Both the position numbers and the translations under genes were made by a program. Shown here in pieces: positions 38,175 through 51,185 of a DNA stretch of 64,000 nucleotides. Every line of letters starts with the position of its first letter. Positions within the stretch are counted from its first letter, which is position 1. The notes beneath the pieces are model-generated. The model searched no databases. It saw only the letters and a list, made by a program, of their open reading frames with translations, and was not told the DNA's origin. The stretch lies in assembly GCA_006937955.1 (NCBI GenBank), contig SSNP01000351.1, positions 199,668 through 263,667 of the forward strand, written 5' to 3'. The stretch is from Pachypanchax playfairii (taxonomy: Eukaryota > Chordata > Actinopteri > Cyprinodontiformes > Aplocheilidae).

Positions 38175-38760
38175 GAATTGTTTCATCCATCACAACCTCC
38201 TGTGACTGAAACCAGTTGCCTGCACTTTGGCTCCACCTCACCGTCCGGTGCCATTTGTCTTCTGAAGGTGATTTACTTGGACAGCAATAAATTAACTTGA
38301 AGACACTATCTCATGTTTGGACAGCACTGAGGAGACAAATGGCCGTCAGTGAGCGTATGACAAAGTGCAGGCTTCATCCAAACTGGAGTTATTCCTCTGT
38401 TGGCGCCTTCACAGGCGGTGAGTGAAGTTCTGACAAATCAGCGCTGACAGATCCACCTCTACCTGGCCTCTTCCTGCTCTCATCAAGGTCCACAGTGTGT
38501 CAGAGCTGACAGGTAACGGCCCACGGCGCAGCAGGCCCAACACGTTGCAGTGAAAATGCCAAACAAACTAGACACAAACACATGAAGCCACTGTTCTGTC
38601 ATGAAGAGGATGTAGCACAGAGAGGTCGATCGTGTCTCACCTGGTTAGGAGACGCTAAAGACAACTGGCAGGTGTTTTGGCGAGACGTTTGGCAGCGACA
38701 CGACTGTCAGATTGTCAAAGACTTCAAAGGGAGGGATGATGAAAAAGACTAGGAGGATCT
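38175..38760. promoter_or_regulatory. CNE-like block
   Basis: A mixed, non-repetitive block with TGTTGGCGCC and ACAGCACTGAGG patches and no frame of interest. Candidate regulatory by texture. Confidence 0.28.
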
Positions 38761-40208
38761 TTTTTATCTCAAACAGATCCATTAGAGATTCTTTCACTGA
38801 TTTAAGCAGCAGTTTCTATAATACGTGACATTTTCTTCAAGTGATCACCGACAATCAGAAAACTTCTGCTACGACATTTTATAAAACAATAAATCTCTTC
38901 GTTTTTATAAAAGCCTGCTGCTCGGTATAGTTGACGAGCTTTTCCCTGATTTACTGTTGACTATACATCATGTGACAGTGAGTCTATTTGTGTCACAGCA
39001 GGTTGGGGAAAATGTCAGAATGAGCATGTCCTCAGCTCCTCCACACATCTGCTGAACAAAAGGCAGGAAGCTTTCCTCTCCACAAGCCGCTGATGAGGAG
39101 CTTCGCACAAAAAGGTCAGGCTGAAGAAGTCACATTTTTTCCCCATCAAGACGTTTAACACTTCATCTGTCATGTCAAATCTGTCCTTCATCAATGGAAG
39201 AAACTGTTAGCATAAAATGTAGATGTAAAAAGGCCTTGGCATGTGTCCCCGAGGGTGAAATCCTAAGCAACATTAGTACCTAATGTGTCTGTATTTGTAA
39301 CTGGGAACTATAATAAAAATGCAGAAATATGTCAAGATAATAGACGCACTTTATCCCCATCTCATAAGACGTGTGTCTGCTCTGCCAGTAAATCAAGCAT
39401 GTCTCGTGCTGTTTAAACATCAGAAACCACATTTAAACACTTTTTCCCCTGAACGTTGGTTATCCAGCCACAGCAGACGGAAACAAGGTGTGCAGGCTAA
39501 TATGAAGATGCAAAGCAATCATGAAGCAGCATATGGAAGGAGACGTAAAAGCTAAAAGCCTTTCATAAAGCCCTAACAGATTCAACTCATTGTTCTCCAG
39601 ATGCCAGTTAACGCAGCCAATTGAGATTTTAAGCATTTCTGAACAACAAGAGGTATTTAACACCAGCTTTCCACACACACACCGCTTCACTTATTGTTTC
39701 CCCTTTGATGGAATTTTCTTCAAAGCACGCCTCTTAACGTTGGCGGATCATCCGGCTCGGCCCCCTCGTTTTCAGATCCCTAATTTTTTATTTTTTTAGC
39801 TTCTCATTTGAGTTCCGAGGTGTTTTACCTTTAGGAAAAGAAACTTCAAGATTTATTAGCAGTTAAAAAAAAAAAACAGAAAAAAACAGGAGGATCTCTC
39901 CGACTACACCTCTCCCCAGGAGACTAAACAGAACACAAAATAAAATGAGCGATACGTATTAATGTATGCCCTTTGATGTCTGGCTTGCACAGTCCTGTAG
40001 CACCATTAACAATTTAACTGAAACATCACATTTGTCAAAACTAAATTGCGCATCTAAGACTGGAGGTTGATAGAAGACGTATGTCTTTTCACAGAGTTGG
40101 AAAGTAGAAAGGCCCAATTAGAAATGTTTTTGAACTGGAGCAGAACGCGTGTGTGTGTTGAAGGATCAAAAACTGTGATGCTGAAATCTGCCATCACACA
40201 TTAGCTTA

Positions 40209-40226
40209 GCTCCCTCTAGTGGATAA
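40209..40226 (-). promoter_or_regulatory. CTCF-like motif
   Basis: The minus strand reads CCACTAGAGGGAGCT, a good match to the CTCF core. Confidence 0.42.
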
Positions 40227-42418
40227 TCACAGCTGTATAAAGCTGCTACACATTTACTTTTTACATATTTTCTAATATAAGATGCACATATTTGCGTATT
40301 TACATTCAAAATAAGTTTTAATACAAATAAATTTCAGTTATAAATATCAAAATATAACTTTAATGTTACAAACAAGCCCAGCTCAGTCTGATTTTAAATT
40401 CCAGAGTCATTTTGACCTGATAAGCTGCAGATTTCTCTCCAACTTCCTGTTTCAACATCAGTTATTTTAAACCTAAATAACAGTGAAGATTTTTACAAAC
40501 ATATTTACACGTATTTAAAGGAATGATTAAACTTTACCAGATAAATTAACATAATCTAGATTTTCATACCCGATTCTAAACGTATGTTTTAAGATGATTC
40601 TTGTACAAGTAGTCTAAGATTTATAAATAAATGACCAGCAAACAAATAATGAGCTTTTTTTTAAAAATCTACTCAAGTATTTTAAATCCTATCAAAAACA
40701 AAATGCAAAATAATATCAGAATGCTCTGAAATGGTAAAAATCCCACAAATTCCTTTCACAAACAAACACATGAAATAAAATAAAGTGTAACAATTAACTA
40801 GTCACACTCAAAGGCAAAGTAGCACTTGAATGGAAACACGGGGCTGTGTTCACTGAGTAATATCTGGCAATTAATCACTTGATTAATATGGCCTTAAACA
40901 CACAAAGTGACAGTGACAAATTCAACTCGCACGTTTGCGATCCCGAAAACGATAATAGTCCAATGAAAGTCTCATTTATCAAAGAGCGAGAAGCTGAGCT
41001 TCCAGTCCGGCTCATAATGCTGCTCCGTTGTTTTTACGTCAGCTTGGTTTGTAAAAGCAGCACGTGACTCCATCTAGCACACCTGTCCAGATGTTCTCCA
41101 GCAGCTTTAACAGATGAGACAAACTGAACCTGGACAGGTTTCATCAGGTGGAGAAAATCTGGACTGTTTTCATGTTGTTTGCTGCTACAACAACCATGAG
41201 GGTAAAGGTCATCGCTGCTCATCAACAGCAGAGTGACTCAGAGAGAAAACATCAACTTCTGTTCATCTGATAGATTCCTACATTTTACTCCAACGTGTCA
41301 TCGCCGCTCCATGACATCACAGGATGACAAATCACAGAAAATAAAGATTTATTTTGATACCAGACCACAAATTAGACAGATCTCACACTATGCTGCTAAC
41401 TCTTCCCGTGAATCAGATGCCGTTGCCGTGGTGACCTATTTTCCTCCCATCCTCCCTCCTTCGCTCACATGTTCAAAAAGATTCAAATTAATTTGAGCAT
41501 AAAGTTGAAAATAATGATAAAATGAGCAACTTGTCCATCAAAATCTGTTCTCTGAATCCTAAAACAGAGGATCACTTTCAGATGCTGCTACAGAAAACAT
41601 GAGGCATGAATATCAATAATGCAAAAACAACTACATAATTAAGGATTTATGTTGCCGCAGTAAAAACTGGGCACTTCATCTTGAAGCGGGCGACACTGAT
41701 GCTGATAAAAACTGAAATCAGAATCAATTGATTGATGTCTGTTAGGTGATGGAGTCCAAAGAATAAACATTTCTCCAAACTAAAACCTGTTTTAGTGAAA
41801 ATTTTAACTGAAATATTAACATTTAAGTTTTAGCTTCTGAAATAAGCAGTTTTATTGAAATGTAAAACAAGCGTTGAACTAATAAAATGTATTTCCAGAT
41901 TAAATAAATTAGTCCCACTTCTAAACGCTGCACGGAAACAGAATGAACGTCTGCTGCTGGTATGCAGAGCAGCCGTCACTCACTATGTGACAGCATGTTG
42001 CTGTTGTGCAGAAACCTTCAGTCTGATGCGTACAGATGAAGGGCTGCGGTGAGAGGCCAGCCAGGCGGCACGGCGGACAGGAGAGGAGCTCTGGGAGCTG
42101 GGGGGGGCGGCGGCAGACGCTCTCCCCTGGTACCTCCCTAATGAGCTCCACCACCGCTCCTCCACAACATCACACATTTACAGACTGAGCAAAGAAGAGG
42201 GCAGCACAAACTCTGCACAGCTGCAGCCAAAAATATTAAATCAATGAATACTCAGACACACGTGCACGTTGAGCTGCTGCACGGAAAGACCAAGCGGCGG
42301 CTTGTAGAGTGACGAACATGCTGTGAGACATACGATGACATCATGAAGACTAAATATTTCTTTATGTGGTTTTATTCTTAGATTTATCAAATATTTCTAA
42401 CTTTGATACCGCTGTTAC

Positions 42419-42442
42419 ATAAATAAATAAATAAATAAATAA
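42419..42442. repeat. (AAAT)n microsatellite
   Basis: Six consecutive AAAT-type units. Confidence 0.95.
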
Positions 42443-43149
42443 GTTTTAAATTTAGGGCAACAAACAAAAAGTTTGGATTAGAAGAAACCTGAACTAGATC
42501 CAGTCGAGTCCAACGATGCAGGTTTTAGATTCTGACCCTGACGTCTGGAGGAGCCAGAACTGAATCAGTTTCTGTTTCTTTACAGGTCTGAACTGGATCT
42601 TTGCTGCTTTTAGAACATTTAAAACATTTTAAAGTGATAAAACTCTAGATGACATGTTTACTAGAACCTGGTAGTCTTTGATGGACATCTGGATAGCTGA
42701 TAACTTCCTATCTAGAGAATAAAAGGTTTTATTTAAAGAATCAAAAGTTCCTAAGAACTAAATGAATCCTCTGTTGGATGTTTTGGGGGGACAGAAATAA
42801 AACTGGATTTCTCAGGTGTTCCTGAATGCAGCTTCAGATCACCATATTAAAACTAATGTACATGTGGTACCGTGCATAAAACAACCTGTTATCATTCAGG
42901 CTGAAGAGGATCTAAAACACACCCATGTATGAAACTCACACCCCGTCCACTATCTCCAACATCTTGATGGTCTTTTTATCTGTGGTGAGTAAGACTTGCA
43001 ACAATTACCAACACTTCCTCCGAGATGCCTGATAATGTTTTTCCCAAGAAGCAAACAAATTGAATTTGTTTTTACTCCCGTCAAAGAAATCATCTTCCAG
43101 TAATTACCCCACATGGCAAACAAAGATAAAATGAAAAAGTGAGCAGAGA

Positions 43150-43680
43150 AAAGAAAAAAGCCGCAAAACGTATAATTTTTTTTAGCCAAACATCTCTTCT
43201 AATGATATTGTAATAAGATGCCTTGCAATAGAGTGGGAATGGAAAACGTAATTACAAGCATTAGTTTATCTAAGCGCTCATACCGTCGCAGATCCATCAG
43301 TTTTTCAGAGCTCATCTGGAAGCCCATGCATCACTGTCAGGAGCTGTTTGATGGCGGTAAAACGTGTTCATTTGTTAGCTTCGTTTAAAAGATGGCGCCT
43401 CAGATTCACTTAGGCCCAGACGGAGCAGAGCGGTTATGACAGCGCCATTACAAAACCACACATAAAACAGAGGCGAGGTCTGAGACGGAGAGCTCAGCAC
43501 TTTGGCAACTTCATCAGCTTTCTGCATTAAGGTGATTACAGTCAATGAGAAGCGCCGCGGTCGTGTTGTGTATGTTAATGATGATACGGGAACAGCTTCT
43601 CCACCTGTGCAGACGTTTACCCTAGAGTGAGATTTATACCTCCCGTTTCGGATCAAATTATTCCTAAATAATAATTAAAC
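43150..43680. promoter_or_regulatory. Strong CNE-like block with YY1-like motif
   Basis: A long, non-repetitive, balanced-composition block between AT-rich flanks. It carries AAGATGGCGC (YY1-like, 43389-43398), GTAATTACAAGCATTAG (43249-43265) and GGCGGTAAAACG. The 93-codon minus frame here has no domain. Confidence 0.42.
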
Positions 43681-44177
43681 AAACAGAAACAAGCACTTCA
43701 TAGTAAAAGGTTTCAGTCTTTACATGCATCTTTCTTAGATTAGATTACATAATATTGTAATGTAATTCTTACAAACCTTTTAGGTCTAATCCCTCAAGTT
43801 TTCTCATCTCACCTGCACATTTCACTTCTGTTTCATTTCATGACTTATTGTGCAAATAAACAGATTAAACTACGCAGATTAAGGTGATAATTTACCGTAG
43901 AGTTCTAATTAAAATTCCGATCCATCTTTTTTCATGTAAAAAGGCCACATGAATGAATTCTTCACTATTTGAGTTCTCCACACAGAAACTAAAGTTCATG
44001 CAAAGTTCACCACAGGATGGAATGAATATTCATCCCAAATCTGAACTTTGCTCAGAAATCAGAATTTGCATCTCATAGTGAGTCTTTCTGAACTGATTGA
44101 GAATAAGTTTATTAAAGATCTTATCAGAGACGTGATTCTGCAGGTCTGGATCCAAGTTTTATCTTGTTTTTTTACAG
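43681..44177. other. Non-coding, AT-rich
   Basis: Nothing recognised. Confidence 0.5.
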
Positions 44178-44345
44178 AAAATCAAATCAAATCAAATCAA
44201 AAATACTTTATTAATCCCCGAAGGGAAATTCAAGTGTTGTTGTAGCTCAGTTCTTTTTCAGGGAGCCATGAGTTCTAGCTGTGGACAGGAAGGATCTCCT
44301 GTAGAGGGTTCTAGCTGTGGACAGGAAGGATCTCCTGTAGAGGGT
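44178..44345 (-). mobile_element. 3' end of a fish LINE, minus orientation
   Basis: It begins with an (AATCA)n tail at 44178-44203 followed by TACTTTATTAATCCCCGAAG. This resembles the 3' terminus of a widespread fish non-LTR retrotransposon read on the other strand, with a pentanucleotide tail. The next 110 bp hold GACAGGAAGGATCTCCTGTAG, which from family knowledge is close to the 3' coding end of such elements. It is heavily 5'-truncated. Family assignment (Rex or L2 type) is uncertain. Confidence 0.55.
44272..44343. repeat. 36-bp perfect tandem duplication
   Basis: Two identical 36-bp units start with GTTCTAGCTGTGGACAGG, inside the LINE relic. Confidence 0.9.
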
Positions 44346-45409
44346 TGCTGTTGCTGAAAATTTAACATATCTAAAATATAAACTCTTTTATGGTTATATT
44401 TTATTTTAATGACACTACTTCATGTTTTAAAACAAAATTTTGTTATAATTTGTTGAATAAAAATCATCTTACACACCTGTTCTTTACAGGATCGTTTCCC
44501 TACCATGTGACGTCGACTCAAACACCAAATTACTTTGTACAAACTAGAAATTTTCACTTATGAAACTGTTATTTTTTCTAGTTTTAAATCCAGTGTAGGA
44601 TTAAATTTGATGGATTTTAAGGACGTGCAGAAGGACTTTAAACTGCCTCATGTTGGAGTTTTTCAGTTAGAATCATGTTTGATGTTCTGTGAATCTTCAC
44701 AGCAGCTAAAAACCTCTCGCATGTTTTTCTTTCAGGTAGTTTCCAGCTTCTCTCAGCTGATAAAATCATCATGTTGTTTTGAATGAAAGTGATTGTTTGT
44801 AAGTGACCGGAGGGATTACAGCTAGGAGTTTACAACAGAAGCTCATGTTGTGTAGCTACAAAAAATTCAAGAAGAAATAAAGTGAGTCATGCGGTTGAAT
44901 CATCACCAGATGATCAATATATCCATAACAAACAAGAATTATGAAACTCTTAAAATACTACAGCAAACATTCCAGGTTAAAATAACCCAAAAACACACAG
45001 TGGTGCAGCGTTTGATCCAACTATAACAACTGACTGTAAACAATACGTTTCACTCTGTTTCAGTTAAATCAGTTACTATATTCCTTTTCAACTGATGAAG
45101 CAAATTTGATCTAATATACAATAAAATCTTAATTCTAAGCCCAGTAGCTCTAATCCCTGAGGAGGAAAGAACAAACACACTGAAGGGTTGAATTCCCAAC
45201 AGTGCCAGGAAAAATCTCTGTGAAACTGTTACGGCTCGGTCACGTGACCTAAAACCAACCAGAAGGGATGTGATGTCGCACATCGTGCAGCAGAAGCATC
45301 TGTTTCTGCAAGTCTTTTATCACCTTTTTCTCTAACTTTTTACATCTGCTTCACATTTTTAATCTATTTTAGCTGTTTGAGTCTTTTTTTTTTACTTTTC
45401 TGTCATTCT
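44346..45409. other. Non-coding, AT-rich
   Basis: Nothing recognised. Confidence 0.5.
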
Positions 45410-46110
45410 GAATTATTTGCTCCCACTCCACTAATCACAAATTTCTTTCCTCAAGCATTTCCTTGAATAAAAGTTCCTTAATTAAACTTCCGCTCCAGTA
45501 CACAATGCAGGTCACCACTTAAGACATTTGAAAGGGCATTTAAGTAAAGTCATCCATCCTACCTAAACAATTAGCTTGTGAGCAAATTGTACCTAATTAA
45601 TAAGTGAGTAACCCTGAAAAAATGTTGTGTAATTGATGATACAATTAACGAGAACAGGGTTTTTTCATCAAACTGTCCTTTAAAAAAGTCTGCAGGAGTT
45701 AAAACAAGCGGTCGTGTTCAGAGCTACAGGACTCCATCACATTCCTCAGCCACCGTCTCTCAACTCTTAATGGACATTAAACGTGGAGCTGAAGAAGTAC
45801 ACGAGCACAATCGAGTTAGTGGGCACTTACAGGGGAAAAGGGTTGCGCCATACATTTGCGTAACAACACATAACTGTCACAAAATTACATGTCATTATTG
45901 AGCAGATCATATAGAATCCACTTATTGTTGCCTAATGGCCTCTTTTCTTTAAAAATGTGCTTTACAGATAATGCAAAGGACGACGCTGGCCTGTCTTGTC
46001 CATCCTCGCGTCCTCCTTCCAGTGAAAACAAGAATCTTCTTATTCGGTTACATTTCAAACCTCAATTTCCGTTTGCAATCAGCTCATTAAGGCTGAAAGG
46101 CTGAGACATT
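45410..46110. promoter_or_regulatory. CNE-like block rich in homeodomain cores
   Basis: TTAATTAA at 45478-45485, TAATTA at 45594-45599 and repeated AATTGATGATACAATTAA-type sequence near 45631-45648 are concentrated here. The second half (45840-46100) continues with non-repetitive sequence. Typical texture of homeobox-dependent enhancers. Confidence 0.38.
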
Positions 46111-46599
46111 AAGGACACTGAGGTTTGGAGGACAGAAGAGAACAAGTAGGAGAAACTCGCCCTCTGCTGGTCGCTACAGGGAACAACAAAAAAACGCCTG
46201 TTTTATTTAAAAACATCTACAGATGAATCAGTGAAAATGTTTTAGATTTAAATTCAATAAGAAATTAACCATCATGAAAACATTGATGATAACTGCACAA
46301 ACATGTCAACCAGTTTGAAACAACAGCATCAGTTTGTGATTCTTTTAGTCATAAAACAGTTAAATTAAGGAGGGAAATCCTTTAATATAACAGCAACTTT
46401 AGTTTTACTGATATTTTAAGATATATTAACAATGTGCTGCAGTCTGATTGACATAATCCTTTTATTTGCAAATTAGCTGGTGTTAAACTCTTATTAATAT
46501 CAGAATAAATGTTTAACAATGCACCGTGTTTCTTTCTGTTCGTCTGTTTAATATTTGTACAGAGAAGGTAAAACACTTCATTTCCACCTCAATTCCAAA
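46111..46599. other. Non-coding; contains a CTCF-like motif
   Basis: AT-rich; the only feature is the motif at 46157-46176. Confidence 0.5.
46157..46176 (-). promoter_or_regulatory. Strong CTCF-like motif
   Basis: The minus strand reads GCGACCAGCAGAGGGCGAG, nearly the full CTCF core CCAGCAGAGGGCG. Best match in the window. Confidence 0.5.
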
Positions 46600-46900
46600 T
46601 GGAAATTTTTGAGCATTTAATTTTTTGGCAGCTTCTCTGCGTGATTCATGAAACGCTGGTAGAAGGCTAATTGTTCAAATTAATTTGTGTAAATGACTAA
46701 GCAAGAGATAACAGAATTACATCTGCTCTTCCTTGGCTCGGGTTCAGCAGCGACGGCCTCGACACACAGCTGTATGAAGACGGCTTCCGTGCCAAAAATG
46801 AAAAGCCACAAAACATTAATTAATAGACTTTTTGTTATATTAATCTGCACAAAAATGTTTAAGAGGAGCGGGATGGGGGAGGGGGGTGCTGGGTGTTAGG
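46600..46900. promoter_or_regulatory. CNE-like block
   Basis: Carries GCTAATTGTTC, AAATTAATTTG and ATTAATTAAT (46815-46824) motifs in non-repetitive sequence. Confidence 0.38.
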
Positions 46901-48919
46901 GATCACAGCACGGAGGTGGGCAGTGTGAATAATTGGAATAAATAATTTTCATTAAGTATTTTTTTAAAAAGCTTTTTTTAAAGTGCTTTAAATTAAAACT
47001 CAACGAAGGAGAGACTCCAGTGTTGTTACGATTTGGAAAACCTCATTAATCACTGCAGTAATTATTGTAGAGCACATTTCACCTCCTTTGTAAGAGTCCG
47101 GCTGCAGCGTCCTGACTGAAGAACAACCAGAACCAGTAACTCAGAACCTCAGCAGAGACGATGAGAAGCTGCAGGAGCATCAATCACCTGCTGCTCTTCC
47201 TGTTCTCCTTAAACTGACGGAGCTGCCCAGACTTTGCACTTGTCAATTTGGAGCTTTATCTACACGCTAGAAGCTAATGAGGCATCTCAAACTCCTGATG
47301 GCCAGGATGTAAATGATCTTAACTAGCTCTCCGTCTTCTGGTGGGAGGACGAGAGGAAAGAAGCTGCAGCTGATGGCTTTGAGAGCCGAAAACACCAAAC
47401 TGCAAATCTTTCACAAATTAAACACAAAGTACTTGTACTACAGGATTATTTACCATAAAACATGAACTTTACATTTAGAAGGATTATATCTATTTCTAAC
47501 ATTAAATCTTAATATAGTTCATGTAAAATATGGAATTAGAGATTTCTGTTACTATAAATCAGCTTGGCATCCAAACCCACACAGTTTATTTAATCATGAA
47601 ACGCCACCTGCTGCTTTTTAAACATCCTGATTTACAGAAAGTTTCCAAAAATACTACAAACAAGATACTCGGAGGACAGTCATCACCAATCAAATGAAGC
47701 GGGCAATGAGTCATTTTTAAAACGCCACACACAACCAGCGCAGTACAACACAACGCATGAGCATTTCAATTTAATACCTTTAATGACGGCTAAAGCTCGC
47801 TGAAACTGAAAAACCCATTTAAATTTACCTTTTCCAATCAACCTGAGAAGATACAGTCGCCCAACATACATCATTTAAACTCCAATTTCCCACAAACATA
47901 CAGGGGATGTAAACACACCAGTTTCTCATCTGCTTGTTTTCCTGCCATCAGTTCAGGGATGTTATTACCATAAATTATGGGAGTAACTGGAGGTGGGAGG
48001 CAGATAAAAAGTGTATTCTGTAAACTTCCAGTTCATGATCACCCATCCAAGCAAACCATTTTATGCCCCACTTGTCTGATGCATGAGAACAAGACTTCAG
48101 CATCATTTTTAATGGCTTTTCTTCCTCCAGAAATGAGAAACTCAGTGACTGGACATGAAGAAACCGGAGCTCAAGTTTGCTTTTGTAGGAAATAAACTTG
48201 TGTTTGAACAAAGAAACCCAGGCCGCTTTATCTCTGCAGAGCTGCTGAGGGCCCTGAATGCATCACAGCACGAGTTTTTACCTTGAAAGATTAAAGACGA
48301 TGTGCATGATCCCTGATGTATAAACATATTTATCACCTGTTACTATGTGAAAGCCAACATTTACCTGGCTGGAATGTTTATCATCACTTGAAAAAGTTTA
48401 ATTAATTTTATGGATATCAGGTTAAAATATTAAGCTAAATCTGCAGTAAAAGTGGTAACAGCTGATACTACGTCCCACTCCATATTCCAAAGGCTGAGCT
48501 CATGTGATTTTGCATTCCATTGGACTAAAATGAGCATAACTCCATTATTTATCAACATATGATCTAAATATATGAATATGTATTTCTTTATTCTGACTGT
48601 CATCATTTGCTGCTGCTGTATCTTCTTACCTTCAGTCCAGTCTGGATGATCCTTCATGTGACATCACTGCCAGTCCTGAACTCCTGGTTCCACCAGAACC
48701 TGAAGCCCACAAGCAGTTTATATGAACATGCAGCTCATAGAAACTTTGAGTTTTCTGTTTCTGTTAAATATTTTAAAGGAAAGTTGAGTCAAACAGGGAC
48801 GAGATCAGACTGAAGTCACATGATGTATGGAAATAAAAGGAATAAAAAGCGCTTCGTATCCATCGTATCAGACTCATAAATTGTCTCTGAAACTTGAGTC
48901 TTATGAGTAAATCATCTTT
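46901..48919. other. Non-coding, no gene seen
   Basis: Mostly AT-rich. A CTCF-like motif (CAGCAGGTGGCG on the minus strand) lies at 47602-47615. Short opposite-strand frames have no domain. Confidence 0.45.
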
Positions 48920-49260
48920 GCTTCCATTTCTTAGTTTACACCATCACCATTTTTCCATCGCTGACATTCAGACATCTGGTGCTACCACATTGCTCACAGC
49001 CTCATTTTTCTTCATCTCTTATTTTGTTAATATATGAACCCTCATCTTCTTCTCCTGATACATATTCACTCTTGATTGTAGCTGCCAATTAGCCAGCAAG
49101 GTTGTGGCAGTTCATCCATCTGGCTTAAAGGTTCCTCGTCACTAATTTTGACGGTCGGGTCAAGTAGCAGAGAGGCCCATTAAGTGGAATAATGAAGTCC
49201 TCAGTGAGCGATCATCGATGACTTCAGAGTGCTATTAATCCTTTAAAAAAAATCATCTCT
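48920..49260. promoter_or_regulatory. Weak CNE-like block
   Basis: Non-repetitive mixed sequence with GCCAATTAGCCAGC near 49083-49096. Low confidence. Confidence 0.25.
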
Positions 49261-49816
49261 TTATTTTTAATGTTTGCTTTTATATCGTCCAAACAGCTGC
49301 TGCAGTGTCTCATTTATCCAGGATGTAATAAACATAATACACATGATTCTTTGTTTTACTTTAATGTTAATTACTCTCATTTCTTTCCTGAGTCCATCTG
49401 TAGATTCCCTCCTCTCTCATTCTGCCTCTTTTCTTCCTGCTTTCATCTTTTGAGACTTTGATCTAAACTGATGTCCACTTTACTAAATATTAGAGTTCAT
49501 GCTGCTCCCAGTAGTCATTGTTCCGGGTCTGCAGCTCTGCGACACTGAAACTGAGTGTTTCCATCAAATTCTTCAGAGTGAGAGGAGTCTAGAATCTGTC
49601 CTGAATGCTTGTCAGGTTAGTGTCTGAGTCTGATGTTGATGAATAAAGCAGAATGAGTCTGTATCTCACCAGGTTACAACTGTTTTCAAACTGCTTTTGT
49701 AAGAATGTGTAAAATCACCAGCTTGATCAAGTTACTCTGAGTCTCAAAGCCTTTATGAAGTGTTGCTTGAGTTTTCAACATGTTTTAAAACTCGCTCTAT
49801 AAATAACAAAAAAATC
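49261..49816. other. Non-coding, AT-rich
   Basis: Nothing recognised. Confidence 0.5.
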
Positions 49817-49957
49817 ATGGCGCCCGGGAGGCAGTTTGGGGTTCAGCATCTTGCCCAAGGATGCATCGACACATGGCTTGTTCGGGTCGGGGATCGAACC
49901 TCCAACCTCTCAATCCGAGGACAACCTCCTTACCCTTATCCACCAAGGCCGCCCCAG
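49817..49957 (-). mobile_element. tRNA-derived SINE relic
   Basis: On the minus strand GGTTCGATCCCCGACCCG matches the T-arm/B-box of a tRNA gene. The sequence further on (TTGGGCAAGATGCTGAACCC) matches a widespread fish repeat family. The matching A-box half is poorly preserved. It is a short, diverged copy, so frames across it are not genes. Confidence 0.55.
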
Positions 49958-50272
49958 ACACCACAGACACATTTCACACACCTGGAACTCGTCTCGTTTC
50001 AGCAAGCAGGAAAACCTGAAACAACTTGGGGACCAAAGGAAGACATGCTAAAGATCATTTGAGACTAAACAGGAACAAGGAAATTTGCATGACAGCTATA
50101 ACTGTTTGAAGTAGGGATGCACCGAAATGAAAATTCTTGACCGAAACCGAAAACCGAAAATAAGGAAACCAAGGCCGAATGCCGAAAGCCGAAAGAAATG
50201 ATTCTCAATTATTAGAACCTTAGCATTTATGGCTATTATGTGCACTAACCTTACTATAATCAAGGCATTGCA

Positions 50273-50274
<2 letters not shown>

Positions 50275-50361
<87 letters not shown>
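50275..50361. repeat. (GA)n microsatellite
   Basis: About 43 GA units with one AAAG interruption. It lies exactly where the left terminus of the TTAA-element copy in hAT A would be expected. Poly-Leu/Ser minus frames are artefacts of it. Confidence 0.97.
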
Positions 50362-50363
<2 letters not shown>

Positions 50364-51117
50364 AAAATCTGACTCAGTGCTGCCGCAACAGGCGCTGTGG
50401 CTAACTGCAGCCACCAGCCAAGCCGGCACGGGAGCGCGCACAGACACTTTACAGACTGTTCGTCTTCACAGCACTGCACCGGGGAGGCTAACATACTTCA
50501 CGTCAGGTCTCTCCACTCTGTTATTTGATTTGATCTCATCATTTTCATACTGTATCAGGCTCTAAACACGACCTATAATGTTTTCTCACCTGGTCACAAG
50601 GAAATGAGCCATATCAGCATCCGTTTTCACTCCCAAATGCAGCTGAAGTTCCCTCCATGAACCGAACGCATATCCAATATTTATGCGGGTGCCTGCCCGG
50701 CTTCGGTCATATTTTTTTTTAGACTCACGAGATGCCGCTGATAAAGTCTTTTTTTTCTTCATGGTGCCACTTTTTTGGGGGGTGAGAGTGGATGCAGGTC
50801 GTTAGCTGGCTGCAGATACATCCATAAGTATACCTTCAGTGTTTGAATCCAAGTCCACGGCGGCCATGTACTTCCTGTTCAAGAGCTGTCGGCAACGCGC
50901 ATGCAGCATCAATTTACGTCACATCCCTACAACTGCGCGGGAAATTCGGACGTCGAACTGCAGCGCATTATGTGGCACACAGCGTTTCCAACGCAACAGA
51001 CATACAGTATATGCGGATGGCCTCGTTATTTTGGGTTTTTAATGCTTCATGACCCATTAGCATTGAATAAACTGGAAATGCATGTGTAGTTTTTCACAAA
51101 TCTTGCCTTATGTCCCT
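50362..51117 (-). mobile_element. TTAA-type element, copy 1, left end lost
   Basis: About 98% identical by eye to 54014-54765. The right end CTTGCCTTATGTCCCT is followed by TTAA (51118-51121). The left inverted end is absent and the copy starts directly after the GA repeat. The coding exon on the minus strand is damaged: AAA in copy 2 has become the stop TAA after DVSAAS (near 50801). A 5-bp insertion lies near 51007. It sits inside hAT A. Confidence 0.8.
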
Positions 51118-51185
51118 TTAAATTACAAGATGGTCATCCAAAAAAAAGTCAGAATCCATTACCAATAATACATTCCCGTATTATT

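Larger units (their letters stand above)
38761..43149. other. Non-coding; CNE-like patches, CTCF-like motif, (AAAT)n
   Basis: 39200-39830 and 40790-41060 have CNE-like texture. An AAAT microsatellite lies at 42419-42442, and poly-A at 39866-39877. A CTCF-like motif occurs at 40209-40226. No gene recognised. Confidence 0.4.

Noticed and set aside
49817..49957. Functional tRNA gene
   Set aside because: Only the B-box/T-arm half is tRNA-like and the cloverleaf cannot be completed. Better explained as a SINE relic.
50096..50494. Minus ORFs rich in Leu-Ser
   Set aside because: Translation of the (GA)n tract at 50275-50361.
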